NCBI GenBank assembly: GCA_007570785.1
Contig: ML660204.1
Location: 1,054,001-1,118,000, forward strand
Direction of reading: 5' to 3'
Origin: Antilocapra americana
Lineage: Eukaryota; Chordata; Mammalia; Artiodactyla; Antilocapridae
Length of the DNA stretch: 64,000 nucleotides
Within the stretch, counting starts at the first letter, position 1; every line of letters begins with the position of its first letter. This document shows, in pieces, positions 12,611 to 25,300 of this stretch. A program made the position numbers and the translations under genes. A model generated the notes under the pieces. That model ran no database searches and was not told the origin of the DNA. It saw only the letters and a list, made by a program, of their open reading frames with translations.

Positions 12611-12957
12611 GGATCCCGCCCCCGCCGTGGCGCCCCTCGTCCTCCCGACTGGTCCCCCTTCTGGGATCGTCCGGGCCTCTCACGGCCTTCAGGAGGGGCC
12701 CAGCGCCCGTGGGAGCCCCGCGGCGGCCTGACCCGTGCCCCTGCCTCTCTGCCCGCCTGGCTTGTCTGTGTCCTTAGTCGGTGTGTCCTCCATCTGTGTG
12801 TGTGGCTCTGTGTCTGGGCCGGCCTGCTGCAGCCACCTGGTGCCTTAGTCTTTGGGCTGGCGGAGAGTGCACCCGCGGCCCCCCTCCCCGCCCCGCCCCA
12901 TAGAAGGCGGCGGGAGTGGGAGTGGGTGAGGGGGAGGGTTGGATGGGCTTGGAGGAT

Positions 12958-12963
12958 ATTAAA
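12958..12963 (+). terminator. DUSP15: Polyadenylation signal (ATTAAA) of DUSP15
   Basis: ATTAAA, the commonest variant signal, lies about 350 bases after the DUSP15 stop codon. A GT/T-rich stretch (ctgtcggtctgatctgtctc) follows 16 bases later, as expected downstream of a cleavage site. This gives a short 3' UTR. Confidence 0.65.
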
Positions 12964-14263
12964 GAGACACAGAAGCTGTCGGTCTGATCTGTCTCCTAGT
13001 CATTCAGTCACTGAGCTAAGGGGCGGGGATGGGGGTGTGGGGGTGAGGGGGGGGGCTGTTCCTGGCGCCTGCAAGAAACAAGAATGGGAGGAAGTTTGCA
13101 TCCCCTACGGCCTGAGGAGCCAGCCATCTTTTCAGCACTGCGGTGTGCTGGGCTGAATTCCACTTCCTTTATCCTCACAGCTCTCTCTCCCTGGAGCCCT
13201 GGTCTCCTGAAAAGGCCCCCCTCCTCTTTCTTTTTGAGCCCCCTGCCCCCTGGCTGAGCCCCTGTCCTCCCTGAACCCCACCTCTTCCTTCCCAGCTCCC
13301 TTCCTTTCCCTATCCACAAATCCTTGCTAGTAAAGGTATAGAAGTAGTACTTCCCTCATGCCTGATTTTTTACTTGAATGAGTTCACTTAATCCTGGGGG
13401 AGGAAACAAGTTCAGAGAAGTCAAGCAGCTTGTCCAAGGACACACAGCCAGAGCAGGGGAAGCTGGATGTGACCCTAGACTGTCTGTATCCCATGACAGT
13501 TGTTAAAAAGCAGCTCCTTCTAGTCTTGAAGGTTACTGGCCAGGAGGACCCACCCCCAGCTAGTGGGAATGACCCTTCCCACTCAAAATGTAAAGGCCAG
13601 GGGAGCACTGAGAAGGGAAAGCCTCAAGGCAGCCCAAGAAAGCAGCAGACTGACTGAGGATGAACAATCGTCATCTGAGCTTATTTTTCCTAAACTAAAA
13701 TTAACTTAGAGTTAAGAAGGATCTGAAATTTCTGTAATCTAATAATCACCTGTACAGGGGTTCTTATGATGCAAGAAGACCTGGGGGTGATGGGGGAGGC
13801 CCAGATTCCAGGATTGGGAGTGGGAGATGGATAAAATAACCTTCACCTGCTACCCAACCTCCTCCTTAGCATTCATGCAACAAAAGTTCATTGAGTACCT
13901 ACTGTGTGCCAGGCTAGGAGCTGGGCACTGAAGACACAGCAGTGAGCAAGCCTCTGCATTCGTGTTGCTGACATTCTGATGGGAAAGACCCTGGATAAAC
14001 AGATAAACCAAAGAAAAACTACGTTTGGTAGTGAGGGAGGGAACTGCTTTGCTGTGTGGGTGGAAGCATTTCAGGCAGAGGATACAGTACCTGAAGAGGC
14101 CTGAGGTCGGATGGTGTATGGAGAGCAGGGTGGTGGGACTCACCAGAGTGCAGGGAGCCTGTGGTCCTCCTGGCTGGTTCGTGGTGCCACCACCCACCAG
14201 GTTTAAAACATCTTCATGTTTCTGCTGGTGTCGCTCCCTACTTAAAAACCCCCATTGCCTTCT

Positions 14264-14445
14264 GGGCTTCCCTGATGGCTCAGTGGTGGAGATGCAGGTT
14301 GGACATCTGGGTTGGGAACATCCCTTGGAGGATAACATGGCAACCCACTTCAATATTCTTGCTAGGAACTTCTTGCTAGGAAGAACCTGGTGGGCTGTAG
14401 TCCTTGGGGTCGCAATGAGTCGGACACGACTGAGCACACACAATT
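14264..14445 (+). mobile_element. BovA-type SINE between DUSP15 and IRF10
   Basis: Full head (gggcttccctgatggctcag) and tail (gagtcggacacgactgagca) are visible, with a short duplication of cttgctaggaact in the middle. Confidence 0.88.
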
Positions 14446-15212
14446 GTCTCTGTTCATCTCTAGGAGAAAACAAAACCCCTTGATAAGATATTCCAGGTCC
14501 TTCATGATGCTCCCCCACCCCCACCTCCACCCCTGCCTCACCATACTCTGGCTCAACAACCACAATAATATTATCATTCTTTATTGAGCACCCTCTGTAG
14601 TTCAGGCAATGTGCTGGACACTGGACCTGCATCTCATGGAATCTGCAAGTGGCCCTATGAAGTACGCTTTGCTATTTAACAGATGAAGAAACTGGCCATC
14701 TTGGGGCCCAAGATAGTCATCTAGCAAGTGGGGGGGCTGGGATTGGAATCCAGGCAGTCAGACCGTGGACTCCATCCTCCTCGTTACTATGACTCTGCCC
14801 CCTGCCCTGAAAAAAATGAAGAGATTGCCTGACACAATCAAGACTCCTGTTTAGATGCAAGTAGTACTCTTGTATTTAACCATCTGAAATTCCCTGTGCC
14901 CCTTTGGAGCCCTGCAGTTCTGAGTTTGAATCCTGGCTGTGACTGTAGAAGGGTCAGGACTGGATGGCTGCTGCCATATGAGGACAGAGAGTGGGGAGCA
15001 TGAAGAAAGCTCCCTGATAGGTACACACAAGGGACAGTGCCCAGCCTCTGGTCAATGCTGACCCCCATCTAGCTCACTGCTGGCTGCAGGGAGGGCTGAT
15101 TTCTTCCTCTCAGAGCCTCAGTTTCCCCAGGTACACAGCCAGTGTGGAGCAGTCTGAGCTCCCTGACCTTTTTCATATCACAATCCCCCTTTGACGGTGT
15201 AATGAAAGATAC

Positions 15213-15425
15213 GTGCCGCTAAGTGGCTTCAGTCATGTCTGACCCGTTGCGACCCTGTGGGCTGTAGCCTGCCAAGCTGCTCTGTCCATGGGATTCTCCA
15301 AGCAAGAATACTGGAGTGGGTTGCCGTGCCCTCCTTCAGGGGATCTTTCCAACCCAGGGATTGAACCCTTGTCTCTTACATCTCCTGCATTGGCAGGTGA
15401 ATTCTTTACCACTAGTGCCACCCAG
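15213..15425 (-). mobile_element. BovA-type SINE upstream of IRF10
   Basis: Reverse-oriented copy: ggattctccaagcaagaata, gtgggttgccgtgccctcct and ctttaccactagtgccaccc are the reversed BovA landmarks. Confidence 0.88.
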
Positions 15426-16241
15426 AAAAAATACGTAGAGATGAAAAAATTGCATATACTTCTGGTGGAGGCGTGGGGTGGGGTGGTGGTATCACAGACC
15501 CCACCAGGAATCTACAAACTGCAGGTGCAGCTGTTGGGAGGCAGTGTGGGACACCGTTTAGGCTCCTGGACTCTGGGGGCAGAGAGTCCCAGATTCAGAT
15601 AATGGCTCCCCCAGGCACTAACTGGGTGATCTCAGTCTTCTAATGACAAAATCAGTAATTTTACTCATCTCACATGCTGTTGAGACATGTGCGCAATTGA
15701 GACACTGCAGGAAAGCAGGACCAAGTACCTCGGGGAGTGGTCAGAAGAAGGGGACTCCCAGTATTTAAGAAAATATTTCTCCAAGGGTGGCTCATGGATC
15801 ACCTGGACCAGAATCCCATGGGCAACTTGTTTAAAATGTACATTCCCGGACTTCTTGCCCAGGAAATCTGATTCTACAAGTCTAGGATGGAGGCTGGAAG
15901 TGTGCATTTTAAACCAGTCCCTGCCTCCCAGTTCTGCCAGGAGTTAGTTTGGTAGGCTCTATTCTTTTCCCACCTCTTCAGTCCTGGCCTGAAAAGAGAC
16001 TAAGTTTTCCGGAGGCTGGGAAGAAAGGAAAACAGTGCAGGGATGGCGCAAGGGACACCCTGAGTGCCCGTAGCGCCACCACCCCACTCCAGGGACGGGT
16101 AGAACCCAGGGCTACTCCACCCTGTACCCTCCACTGGTCTTGGCTTCCCACGGTACTTCAGGCTGCCCGCTGTGTGAGGACTGATGCGCTCCAGGCCAGG
16201 CGACACAGGGTGGGGCGAAAGGGCCTCCAGGGAGCAGAAAG

Positions 16242-16275
16242 GAAAGCGAAACTTCCCACCCAGACTTTCGCTTTC
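16242..16275. promoter_or_regulatory. Pair of interferon-stimulated response elements (ISRE) upstream of IRF10
   Basis: GAAAGCGAAACT at 16242-16253 on + fits the ISRE core GAAANNGAAACT exactly. Ten bases on, ACTTTCGCTTTC at 16264-16275 is the reverse complement of GAAAGCGAAAGT, a second near-perfect element on -. An extra GAAAGGAAA runs into the first one. They lie 107-140 bases before the first likely ATG in a CpG-containing region. Such elements bind STAT1-STAT2-IRF9 or IRFs, so the gene is probably interferon-inducible and possibly autoregulated; that last step is inference. Confidence 0.7.
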
Positions 16276-16381
16276 GCCACCTCCGCGCTGTCCAGGTGGG
16301 CCCCGCGTGCAATCCCCTGTCGCCCTGGGGTTCGGCCACTCGAGCGCTCCAGACCTGGTCCTCGGAGCACTGCATTCCCCT

Positions 16382-19300
16382 ATGGCCGGCGACCCCTGGC
16401 GGAGGGACAAAGGGAAGGTCTCCGACAGCAGGCGACCCATGGCGGGGACCGGGGGTCCCCTGCGCCTCCGAGAATGGCTGGTGGCGCAGATCGAGAGCGG
16501 GCGCTACGCGGGGCTGCGCTGGGAGGACGCAGGCAAGACCCTCTTCCGCATCCCCTGGAAGCACGCAGCCAAGCAGGGTTATCAGGTGCGGCAGGACGCT
16601 GCGCTCTTCAGGGTAAGGGAGTGGGCTGGGGTCCCAGGTTTGGGTCCCGGGAGGGCTCTGCACGCACACTGTCCCAGCACCTGGAGCAACGTGATGCGCT
16701 GTCACCACGGGCCACTCGCTCAGCCCTTAACCTCGGCTGTCTCTAGGTTGATGATAATGTTCTCCACATATGGGAGACCCTCCCGTGGGTGCCTGCTAAG
16801 TCACTTCAGTTGTGTCCAACTCTTTGTCACCCCATGGACTGTAGCCCATCAGGCTCCTCTGTCCGTGGGATTCTCCAGGCAAGAATACTGGAGTGGCTTG
16901 CCATGCCCTCCTCCAGGGTATCTTCCCAACCCAGGAATCCGTGCAGGACTCTCTTATGTCTCTTGCATTGACAGGAGGCTTCTTTACCAACTAGCACCAC
17001 CTGGGAAGCCCACTCTCTTAAAGGAGAATTAGCCAAGGGCTGCAAGACTTGCACCGTTCTCACCCCCTAGGGGACCTCGCCCTCTTCGTGGGGAAATTAG
17101 ATACCACTGCCAGGGATAGAAATTCCCTCCACTTCCCACCCCTAAACTGTTAACCCCAGCACATTTTCTGTGCTTCCCAACCCCAGCCCTTCTCAGGGAC
17201 CTCCTCCAGGAATGCCCTGTCTTTCTTCAGTCACCATTAACTTCCTCCAAACTGTCTCTTTCCCATCAAGATTTTAACTCGGATCTCTTCCATGAGCAAT
17301 AAGCAACCAGCCACATCCCAGACCACTGCCACCATCCCAAACACCACAGCTGCCTCCAGCTCCTGCTTCTCTGGCCTCCCCTCTACTTTCACAGGGTATA
17401 AAGCACCTAGAAAGGGCCTTCTGGTCATCAACTCCCTCACTCATAGCCCCCCAGCTCCTCCTCTCCCCACAATCTGGCTTCTCTTCCTCCTGCTGATGTC
17501 TCCAACTGTCTCTAAGAATGCCATTGCTATCATCTCCTTAGACACTCCCTCCCTAGCCTCAGTGGGTCTTCGTCTAGTGGTCCCGTCCTCCTTGAAACAG
17601 TCTCACTTGGTTACCAGGATCTCTGTGTGCCCACTCCACTCCAACCCTGACCTGTTTTCCTCCTGCCTTCCAGGCCCCTGCTTCTCAGCCTCCATCCTCT
17701 CCTCTTTTGGTGCTGTCAGCACTCCCTCCTGGGCCTCCCTCCTCGTGTTCCACTCTCCCCTTACGCGGCCTCAGCGTGGAGCCCAGTGTTTCCCAGCCTC
17801 CCCTCCAAGCCCCAAGCCTGCTAGTCTAGCACTCCCAGACCTCTCAAACTCAGCACCTCCTGAGTACCACACTCGTCAGCTCCCTGCTGCAAACATCTGT
17901 GTTTTTCAAAATGGGAGATGGCATCTCCCGCCACCCAGACCATAGAGCCAGGCTCCTGAACCCTGGCTGCTCCCCTCTCTTCCAATCTCATTCTGATCCA
18001 TTACCAAGGTGTTTGGCTCTTCCTGCAGAGCTGCTCTTTCAGCCATCTACTTGGATCCATCCCCACCATCTCTCACCAGGACAACTGATGCCCTGCTTTC
18101 CCATCCCTTGGCTCTCCCCTCCATCCTCCAGAGGGATCACTCTAAATGTATGTCTTGCCTCTGCACTCCCTGCCTCAGACTCCTTCCATGGCTCCCCGTT
18201 GCTCCTGTAGTTAAGTCCCAACTCCTTACCAGGACCTCAAAGCCTTGCACAAACTGCTCTTCTCTGGCTTCTGTTCATCTCTCCCCACTCCCTCCCTAAC
18301 TTCAGACCCAGCCAGATAGTTCTTTCACTTTCCAAATGGTTCCTGTGTCTGTCATTGGGAGACCTTTGTACATTCCGTTCCCCCTGCCTGGAACACCCTC
18401 TCCACCTTTACCGGCCAACTCCCGTCATGCTTGGCAGTGTAAACATCCCCTACTGAAGCCAAGACTCCCCTGATGCATTCATTTGTTTAAAGCATTGAGT
18501 AAGCTCTCAATGCTTCTCCAAGTTAGTCCTGATTCCTTCTGCTTCCTCCATTGAACAACTTTCCCTATGAATTATAAGTGCCTTATGACTGCCTCTTCCA
18601 GCTGCCCATGGGTGGTGACCCCAAGCACAGTGCCTGGCCCACAGAAGGAACTCATTAAGTGTCAAACAGGTGGTTACATGGCCTGTACCTTAAGGCTATG
18701 TGCTGTTCAGAAGTGGGAGATTCTGTGGACTGGCCCTCCCTGTCCCTCTTTGGGGATGATTTGACCCATCCTTCAACCCACCAATGACACACACATGTGA
18801 CCCCCTGGCTTCACACCCTCCTAGTACTTCAAAGCGCACAGGATAAAGCTTGGCCTTCATAGTCCAGCTTCAGCCTGTCTTCTTCCTTAATTCCTCTTTC
18901 CCTTTCCCCCAACACATGCAGTAGATCCTCATCCTTCACAGATTGAATGTTGACAAATTCTCTTACTCGCTGAAATTATGTATAATCCCCCAAAGGATAG
19001 TCAAAGCACTTTTGCAGTCATTCACAGAATGGAAAAAAAAAAAAAAACTGGGTCACCAATACGCACGTTTCCAGCAGAGGCTGAACAAGATGACAACCCT
19101 AGTTTCAGCTCTTCTACTGTCCTTTCCCAGGTGTCCTTTCACAGACAATCTTTAGTGCCACATTTTTGATACGTTTTGTGCTTTCTGTTGGTGATTTCAC
19201 TGTTTAAAATGGCCCCCAAGCCCACACAGTGCTGAAGCTTTGTTAGGATTCCTGAGCACAAGAAGGCTGTGATGTGCCTTTCAGAGAAAATACCTGTATA

Positions 19301-22300
19301 AGGTAAGTTCCTTTCAGATGTGAATTATAGTGCCGTTGGCCGTAAGTTCACTGTTAATCAATCAACAGTTTATATTCAATAAGGTGTCCTTCAACAGAAA
19401 CACATAAGACAAGGTTATGTATTGACTAGTTGATAGACAGGATGTATTGACCAGTTGATGTACCAGAGGCTGACAAGGACCTAGCCTTGTATTTCCTTTA
19501 GGAGTGATAGTTCAGTGCTCCCTTACTCAGTGTTTAGGTAAATGTTATGGAACACAACTACCAAGAGTAATGAGAGTCAACTATATATATACCCTCACAT
19601 ACACATATCAGCTCGTCATACCAGGCTGCTCACTGTCCCCTGCGTGCTTCATACCACACTTTTGCTCAAGCTGTTACCCCACCAGGAGTATCACTTCACC
19701 TGGCAATTTTCTACTCATCCTTTAAGGCCAAATTCAGTCCATCCCACAAATATTTACTGAGCATCTCTTGTGTGCCAAGCACCACTCTATGTGCTTGGGG
19801 GGCACAGCAGTGTTCCCAAAGATCCCTCTCTCGGTTTGGTGATAGCACCCTGAGCCTTAAGCCCAGGTTACCTTTGAGTTAGAGCATCATGAATATAATG
19901 AACAAGTTCTGCAATAAACAAGCATGGACTGTGTGCCAGGTGCTGTGCTAAGCATCTTACACAGACCACTCATCTTACACCTGCCACAACCACGTGAGGT
20001 TGGGTATTATTAGCACAGTTTGCAGACAGCAAAATCAAGCCTTAAAGGTCTCACCACTGGCAAGAGACACCAACATGGGAAATGTGGCTTTTGTCTGGTG
20101 TCCCACTAAGCCTGGGATCTCCAAGAGCAATGACTGAGTGCAATTTATCAGTTAAATCGCCTCCCTCAGCCCCCGGCCACCACTGATTCCTGAATGATCA
20201 ATTCGAGAAAGACATCTCTTGTCTTCCCCTTTGACTACTCTGCTCCACACTGGCCTTCCTTGAAATCTATCCCACCCCCATGACCTTTGCCCTCGCTGTT
20301 CTTTCTATCTAGAACAGCCTTCCCCCAGTTTTTCGTCAGACTCTTTCCTTCTTTTCAATCAGGCTTCAGCCCAAACGCCACTGCCTCCAAGAGGCCTTTT
20401 CTGATAACCCTCTCTAAAGCAGTCCCTCATGTTTTTTATTTATTTAGTCCCTCTACCATAACAGCCAGGCTTCCCAAGTGCCAAGTAAGAGACAGAGATT
20501 CAGTCCCTGAGTCAGGAAGATCCTCCAGAGAGGGAAATGGCAACCCACTTCAGTATTCTTGCCTGGGAAATCTCATAAACAGAGGAGCCTGGCAGGCTAC
20601 AGTGCATGGGGTCGCAAAGAGTTGGACACAACTGAGCCACTGAACAGCAAACAACAACCATGACAGTCATTCTAATGTGTTTAGTGAGTCTTTGGTTTGC
20701 ATGTGTTCTTGCAAAGTATGCATTGCTGTTTTGTGTGTGTTTTTATCTTACGTACATCATTTTGTGTTGTAGGTCTCATTCTGTACCTGACTTTTATTTC
20801 ACTCAGGGTCATGCTCTGAAGACCTGCTCTTGTTCTCTGTCCATCTAATTTGTTTCTAGACGCTGTACAAACTCTTTAGTGGGTATCTATTGCACACACA
20901 CACGCACCCATCGACTTTCCCAAGGATGGACCCAAATTTGCTTTCCAGACCACAAATAGCTCTGCAGTGAGTCTGGTCCCCTCATGAGCCTCTGTGAGAA
21001 TTTCTTGGGAACTGGAATTTCTGGTCACAGGCTATGCTTATACTTAACTGGACTAGGCATGCCTGAGTACTCTCCAGAAACTCTGCCCCCTTTCCACTAA
21101 CAGTGACCACATCCCAACTATTTCCTGGCTTATCCAATTGGCTAAATTTTATAAGCTTATACAATTTTATCTGTACTTCTCTGGTACTAATGAGTCACCG
21201 TCTTCTCCTATGCTCATGGGCTTCTGGTTTCCTCTTCTGTAAACCACCAATTTTTGTCCTTTGATGAGATTTTTTCTTGCGGGGTTGCTTTCTGTTTCTT
21301 CTTGATTTGCAGGAGTTCCCATATGTTCTAGACCTTAGCCCCTTGCTGATTGCAGACTTTGCAAATTTTTTGTCTTATGGTTCATGCCCTCAAAATTTTA
21401 AGGAGTATTATCTGCCCCCTAGAAGATTTCTTCCTACATTATCTCCGATTAGGTTTATGGTTTCACCTTGGTTTTGTGTTTTTGGTCATCTGGAATCCAC
21501 TTTGTTTGGGGCAGTAGGTGCAGATTTCATTCATGGCTCTCCAGGTAGCAGGTCACTGCCATCATTTTCTGTCCCATTGTATTATTTATTTTTTTTATTT
21601 CTCGCAATCCATACTTTGGAATATAATTATTTCTTTTCAGCCGTTTGCAGCTGCCTTCTCCCATAATACTTGCATTCCTTGAGAACAGGGATGTCTGTAT
21701 TTCTCCCCCCTTCATTCCATAACTCGAGCTTGCTCAAGAAGCAGGAGCTCAAGAAATAAATGTTGGATGGAGGGAGGAAGGAACAGAGGAGCCTAGGGGC
21801 AGAGAAAGAGAGAGAAGGGTGGGAGCCGAGGCAGTCCTCATCCCTTTGCATGGCACCAGCCCTGTCTCCCAGGTCATTCCTCCCCAATTCCCCTGCTTAT
21901 CCCCAGGCCTGGGCCATATACAAGGGCAAGCACCTAGAGGGCATTGACAAGGAAGATCCCTCTACCTGGAAGACACGGCTCCGCTGTGCCCTCAACAAGA
22001 GTGCTGACTTCTGTGAAGTACGGGAGCGCAGCCAGCTGGACATCTCCAACCCCTACAAGGTCTACCGGCTCCTGTCTGATGGTGCCCACAACCCAGGTAC
22101 CATACTGCCCCCTGGAGGTAGAAGCTTAGAATGGCTCTCTAGGCAATAAAGACTCCACTTTGCCCATCTGTAAAATGGGAAAGAGTGAACTTACTGAGCT
22201 TAAAATCATGGGCTGGTAAACATAGAAGGATGGTTACAATTTATCTCCCCATTCCAAAAAGAGGAAACTGAGGCCCAGAGAGAGGTGGGCCTTACCTGAG

Positions 22301-25300
22301 ATCATGCAGTGAGCTGGGATCATCTCAGACAAGGTTGAAGGGATTCACCTTGGGGCCCAGGAAACCACAGACTATTTCTTGCTCCATCCAGTTACCAGGG
22401 CTTGTGCTCCCGGTAAGGAGGAGGGCATTCTTCAGAGCCAGCAGAAGCCCCCTGGAGGAGTGACAGAGCCAGCCTGCAGTACAGAAGAACAGGTCAGCGT
22501 GTTCTTCTAGCTCCTGCAACCTTGCCAACCCAGTCACCTCGCACCCATACCACCCGCTCTACAATCTCCAGTGCATCATCTCATCCTCTCCGTCAGATCT
22601 TGGCCATCATTGTCCCCTCTATCAGCTCTAATTCCTACCTCTACTCCATCCCTGCCTTCACTTTCAGCTCTTTCATTCTATTCTCTTTAACTCCACCATT
22701 TTTGTCCCATTGTCTCCATCATCTTCACCTCCATCCCTCATGTACATTAATCCTATTTTCTCCCATTTCACCTCCTCTCCCCTGTTATCACTGGATCCAT
22801 CAGAGTGTCCCCACTCATGCCACCAAATCCAGTTCCATCATTGTATTCCCTTCACCTTCATCACCTCTAGCTCTCTATCATCTCCCATCATCTCTGTCTC
22901 CATCATTGTCTGCATCATTCTTACTCCATCCCAACACGTCTCCGCCTTCATCTACAGTCCATTGCTCTGTCCCCATCACCCTATTAGCCTGGCTCATTCC
23001 ACTGTCCCCCATGCTCCATTCCATCCATTGCTCTGTCCCCCCATCTCTGTCACTCCATCTCCTCATTCACTCCTAGCACTTCTCTCCCTATCACAATGAA
23101 TTTCATCTCTGACCCCATCATCTCCAAAAACTCCATCAACTCTCTCTTTACCTCTGTGGGGGAAAAGAGTCTTGAGCTCTGAAACCTCAAAGTCTCTATT
23201 AACCCCAGCTGCCCTCCATTCTGCCCAGACCTCCATCTGCCCCCGTGCAGAATGTCTAAGAACTCCTGTGGCCCATAGGTCTCATCTCCTACCCTCACCA
23301 CCCTTCCTCCTGATGCTCAGGATGTATCCAGATTAGTCACAGAGGATAAAGACAAGGAGCAGCCCTCCAGGCTAGCCCAGCAGGACTTCCTGCTCCCGAG
23401 CCCTTTGGCTGACCACAGTAAGGACTGGGTCTCCTCACCCAACCCTCCCCTTTCCCTGGCCTCTTCTGTGACCTTGATGAAGGGGTAAAGGCACCCAGGG
23501 TAAGATGATGCCTTGTTGCTTCCTCTCCTTCCCCAGGCTACCAGGCACAGAATCCCGCTCACCCCTGGAGCCCTTTTCCCTCTGAGGATTTCAGCAACCC
23601 TGGTAAGGAACTGGAAGGCCCTCTTCTCTGACCACTGTGCAGAACTGGGGAGAGCCCAGGATTGAGGCCAAATGGCCTCTGTCTCCCACCCAAAGCACCC
23701 ATGCAGACTCTAGATAACAAGGGTGAACATTTGTTGAGGGCTTAGCTTATGCCAGGCATCCTTCTAAGTCTCCCCACAGCCCTGTGAGATAAATTCCTCC
23801 CATTTTACAGATGCAGAAGCCAGACACAGAGATTAAGAAACTTGCCCAAGGCCATACAGTAACCTTGGGAAAGTTACTAAAAGGCCACATTTCCTAAGTG
23901 GCAGTGAGAGATTAGAATACAAGGGCCTGGCTACAGAACCCACAGCCCTAACCACTAAGCATACTGCTAACTGGAGGCTGCTGTTTTGTTGTTGTTACTA
24001 TTATTATTATTTCTTCCAGCCTTAAAATCCTGGCTGGAAAGAAGCTCCTAGAATTCCAGAAAGTGGAGCTAGGAGAGCAGCAGTGTCACGCCCCCATTGT
24101 ACTGATGGCTCCAAACTCTGACTTTGAAGCTCAACTACCAGTTCCATCCTGGTAGTTAGAAGTATGTATCCGTTGAAAGTAGTTATACTGGAAACCGCTA
24201 TTATATCCTACCACCACCACTGCTGCTAGAATTATTATCACTTAACGGGAGAGAGTGTCAAAAATTCCTGAGTTGGAGGCCAGGAGGACCGCTGGGCCCC
24301 CTGCCCTGCTGTGGATGGAGGGGGAGTCGGCGCCGCCAACGCCGGGCGCGCCCGCTCCCTTTCCCGCAGATTGCTGGCTGCACGTGCGGCTCTTCTACCG
24401 CGCGGAGCTGGTGCGCGAAGCCACCGCGCTGGCGGCCGAGGGCTGCAGCCTGAGCCCGCGCGCGGCCGCCGCGGCCGCCGAGCGACTGCTGGGGCCGCCG
24501 CCGAGGGTCGCGCAGGTTCGTTTCCCAGAGCCGCCGGCCGGCGCCCACGTGCTGCGGCGCCTGCTGCCCCACCTGGAGCGCGGCGTGCTGCTGTGGGTGG
24601 CGCCCGAGGGCGTCTTCGCCAAGCGTCTATGCCAGGGCCGCGTGTACTGGCGCGGCCCGCTTGCCCCGCACCGCGCGCGGCCCAACAAACTGGAGCGTGA
24701 GCAAACCTGCCAGCTGCTCGACACACGCCGCTTCCTCGCGGGTAAGAGCGCGACAGCAGGGTGATGGGTTTGAGAAGTCCGGGCCTGGGATGGGCCTGGA
24801 AACAAAGGACATGACACAGAAGCTCCGAGAGTAGGAACAAATACGGACATGGGCCTGTAGGAGGTGGAGGTGTAGGCATGTGGCAGGCTTGGGCGCTGGG
24901 TGTGGGACAGAAGCCTAGGACTTGGGCACGTGTTGTCTTAGGGCATTAAGCATAAGGTGGGCATTGGGGCACTGGGCACAAGATAGGCATATGTGAATGG
25001 CTGCTGCTGCTAAGTCGCGTCAGTCGTGTCCGACTCTGTGAGACCCCATAGATGGCAGCCCACCAGGCTCCCCCGTCCCTGGAATTCTCCAGGCAAGAAC
25101 ACTGGAGTGGGTTGCCATTTCCTTCTCCAATGCATGAGAATGAAAAGTGAAAGTGAAGTTGCTCAGTCGTGTCCCACTCTTTGCGACCCCATGGACTGCA
25201 GCCTACCAGGCTCCTCCATTCCATGGGAGTTTCCAGGCAAGAGTACCGGAGTGGGGTGCCATTGCCTTCTCCAATGTGAGTGGCAGTGGGCATAATAGTG

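Larger units (their letters stand above)
12964..16180. other. Intergenic DNA between DUSP15 and IRF10
   Basis: Apart from the two SINEs listed in it, the stretch holds MIR/L2-like fragments (for example about 13400-13500, 13870-13960 and 14580-14740, the last two around sentences such as tgagtacctactgtgtgcca) and unique sequence. I see no coding exon. Any non-coding first exon of IRF10 could lie at its right end. Confidence 0.5.

Noticed and set aside
16184..17032. A 282-residue uninterrupted frame containing the first IRF10 exon
   Set aside because: Only 16382/16439-16612 is coding; the rest reads through the GTAAGG donor into intron and a SINE, and upstream through the ISREs.
22522..23099. 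Two overlapping open frames rich in Ser, Pro, His and Leu
   Set aside because: Translation of a C/T-rich low-complexity intron tract; no splice or domain support.
23327..23417. Alternative acceptor for IRF10 exon 5 after GATTAG
   Set aside because: It would fit if exon 4 were skipped, but the stronger CTCAG acceptor at 23320 fits exactly once exon 4 (22329-22492) is included.
24238..24879. A 213-residue open frame on - across IRF10 exon 7
   Set aside because: It is Arg/Ala/Pro-rich with no domain and arises because the sense exon is CpG-rich and short of A/T stop codons.
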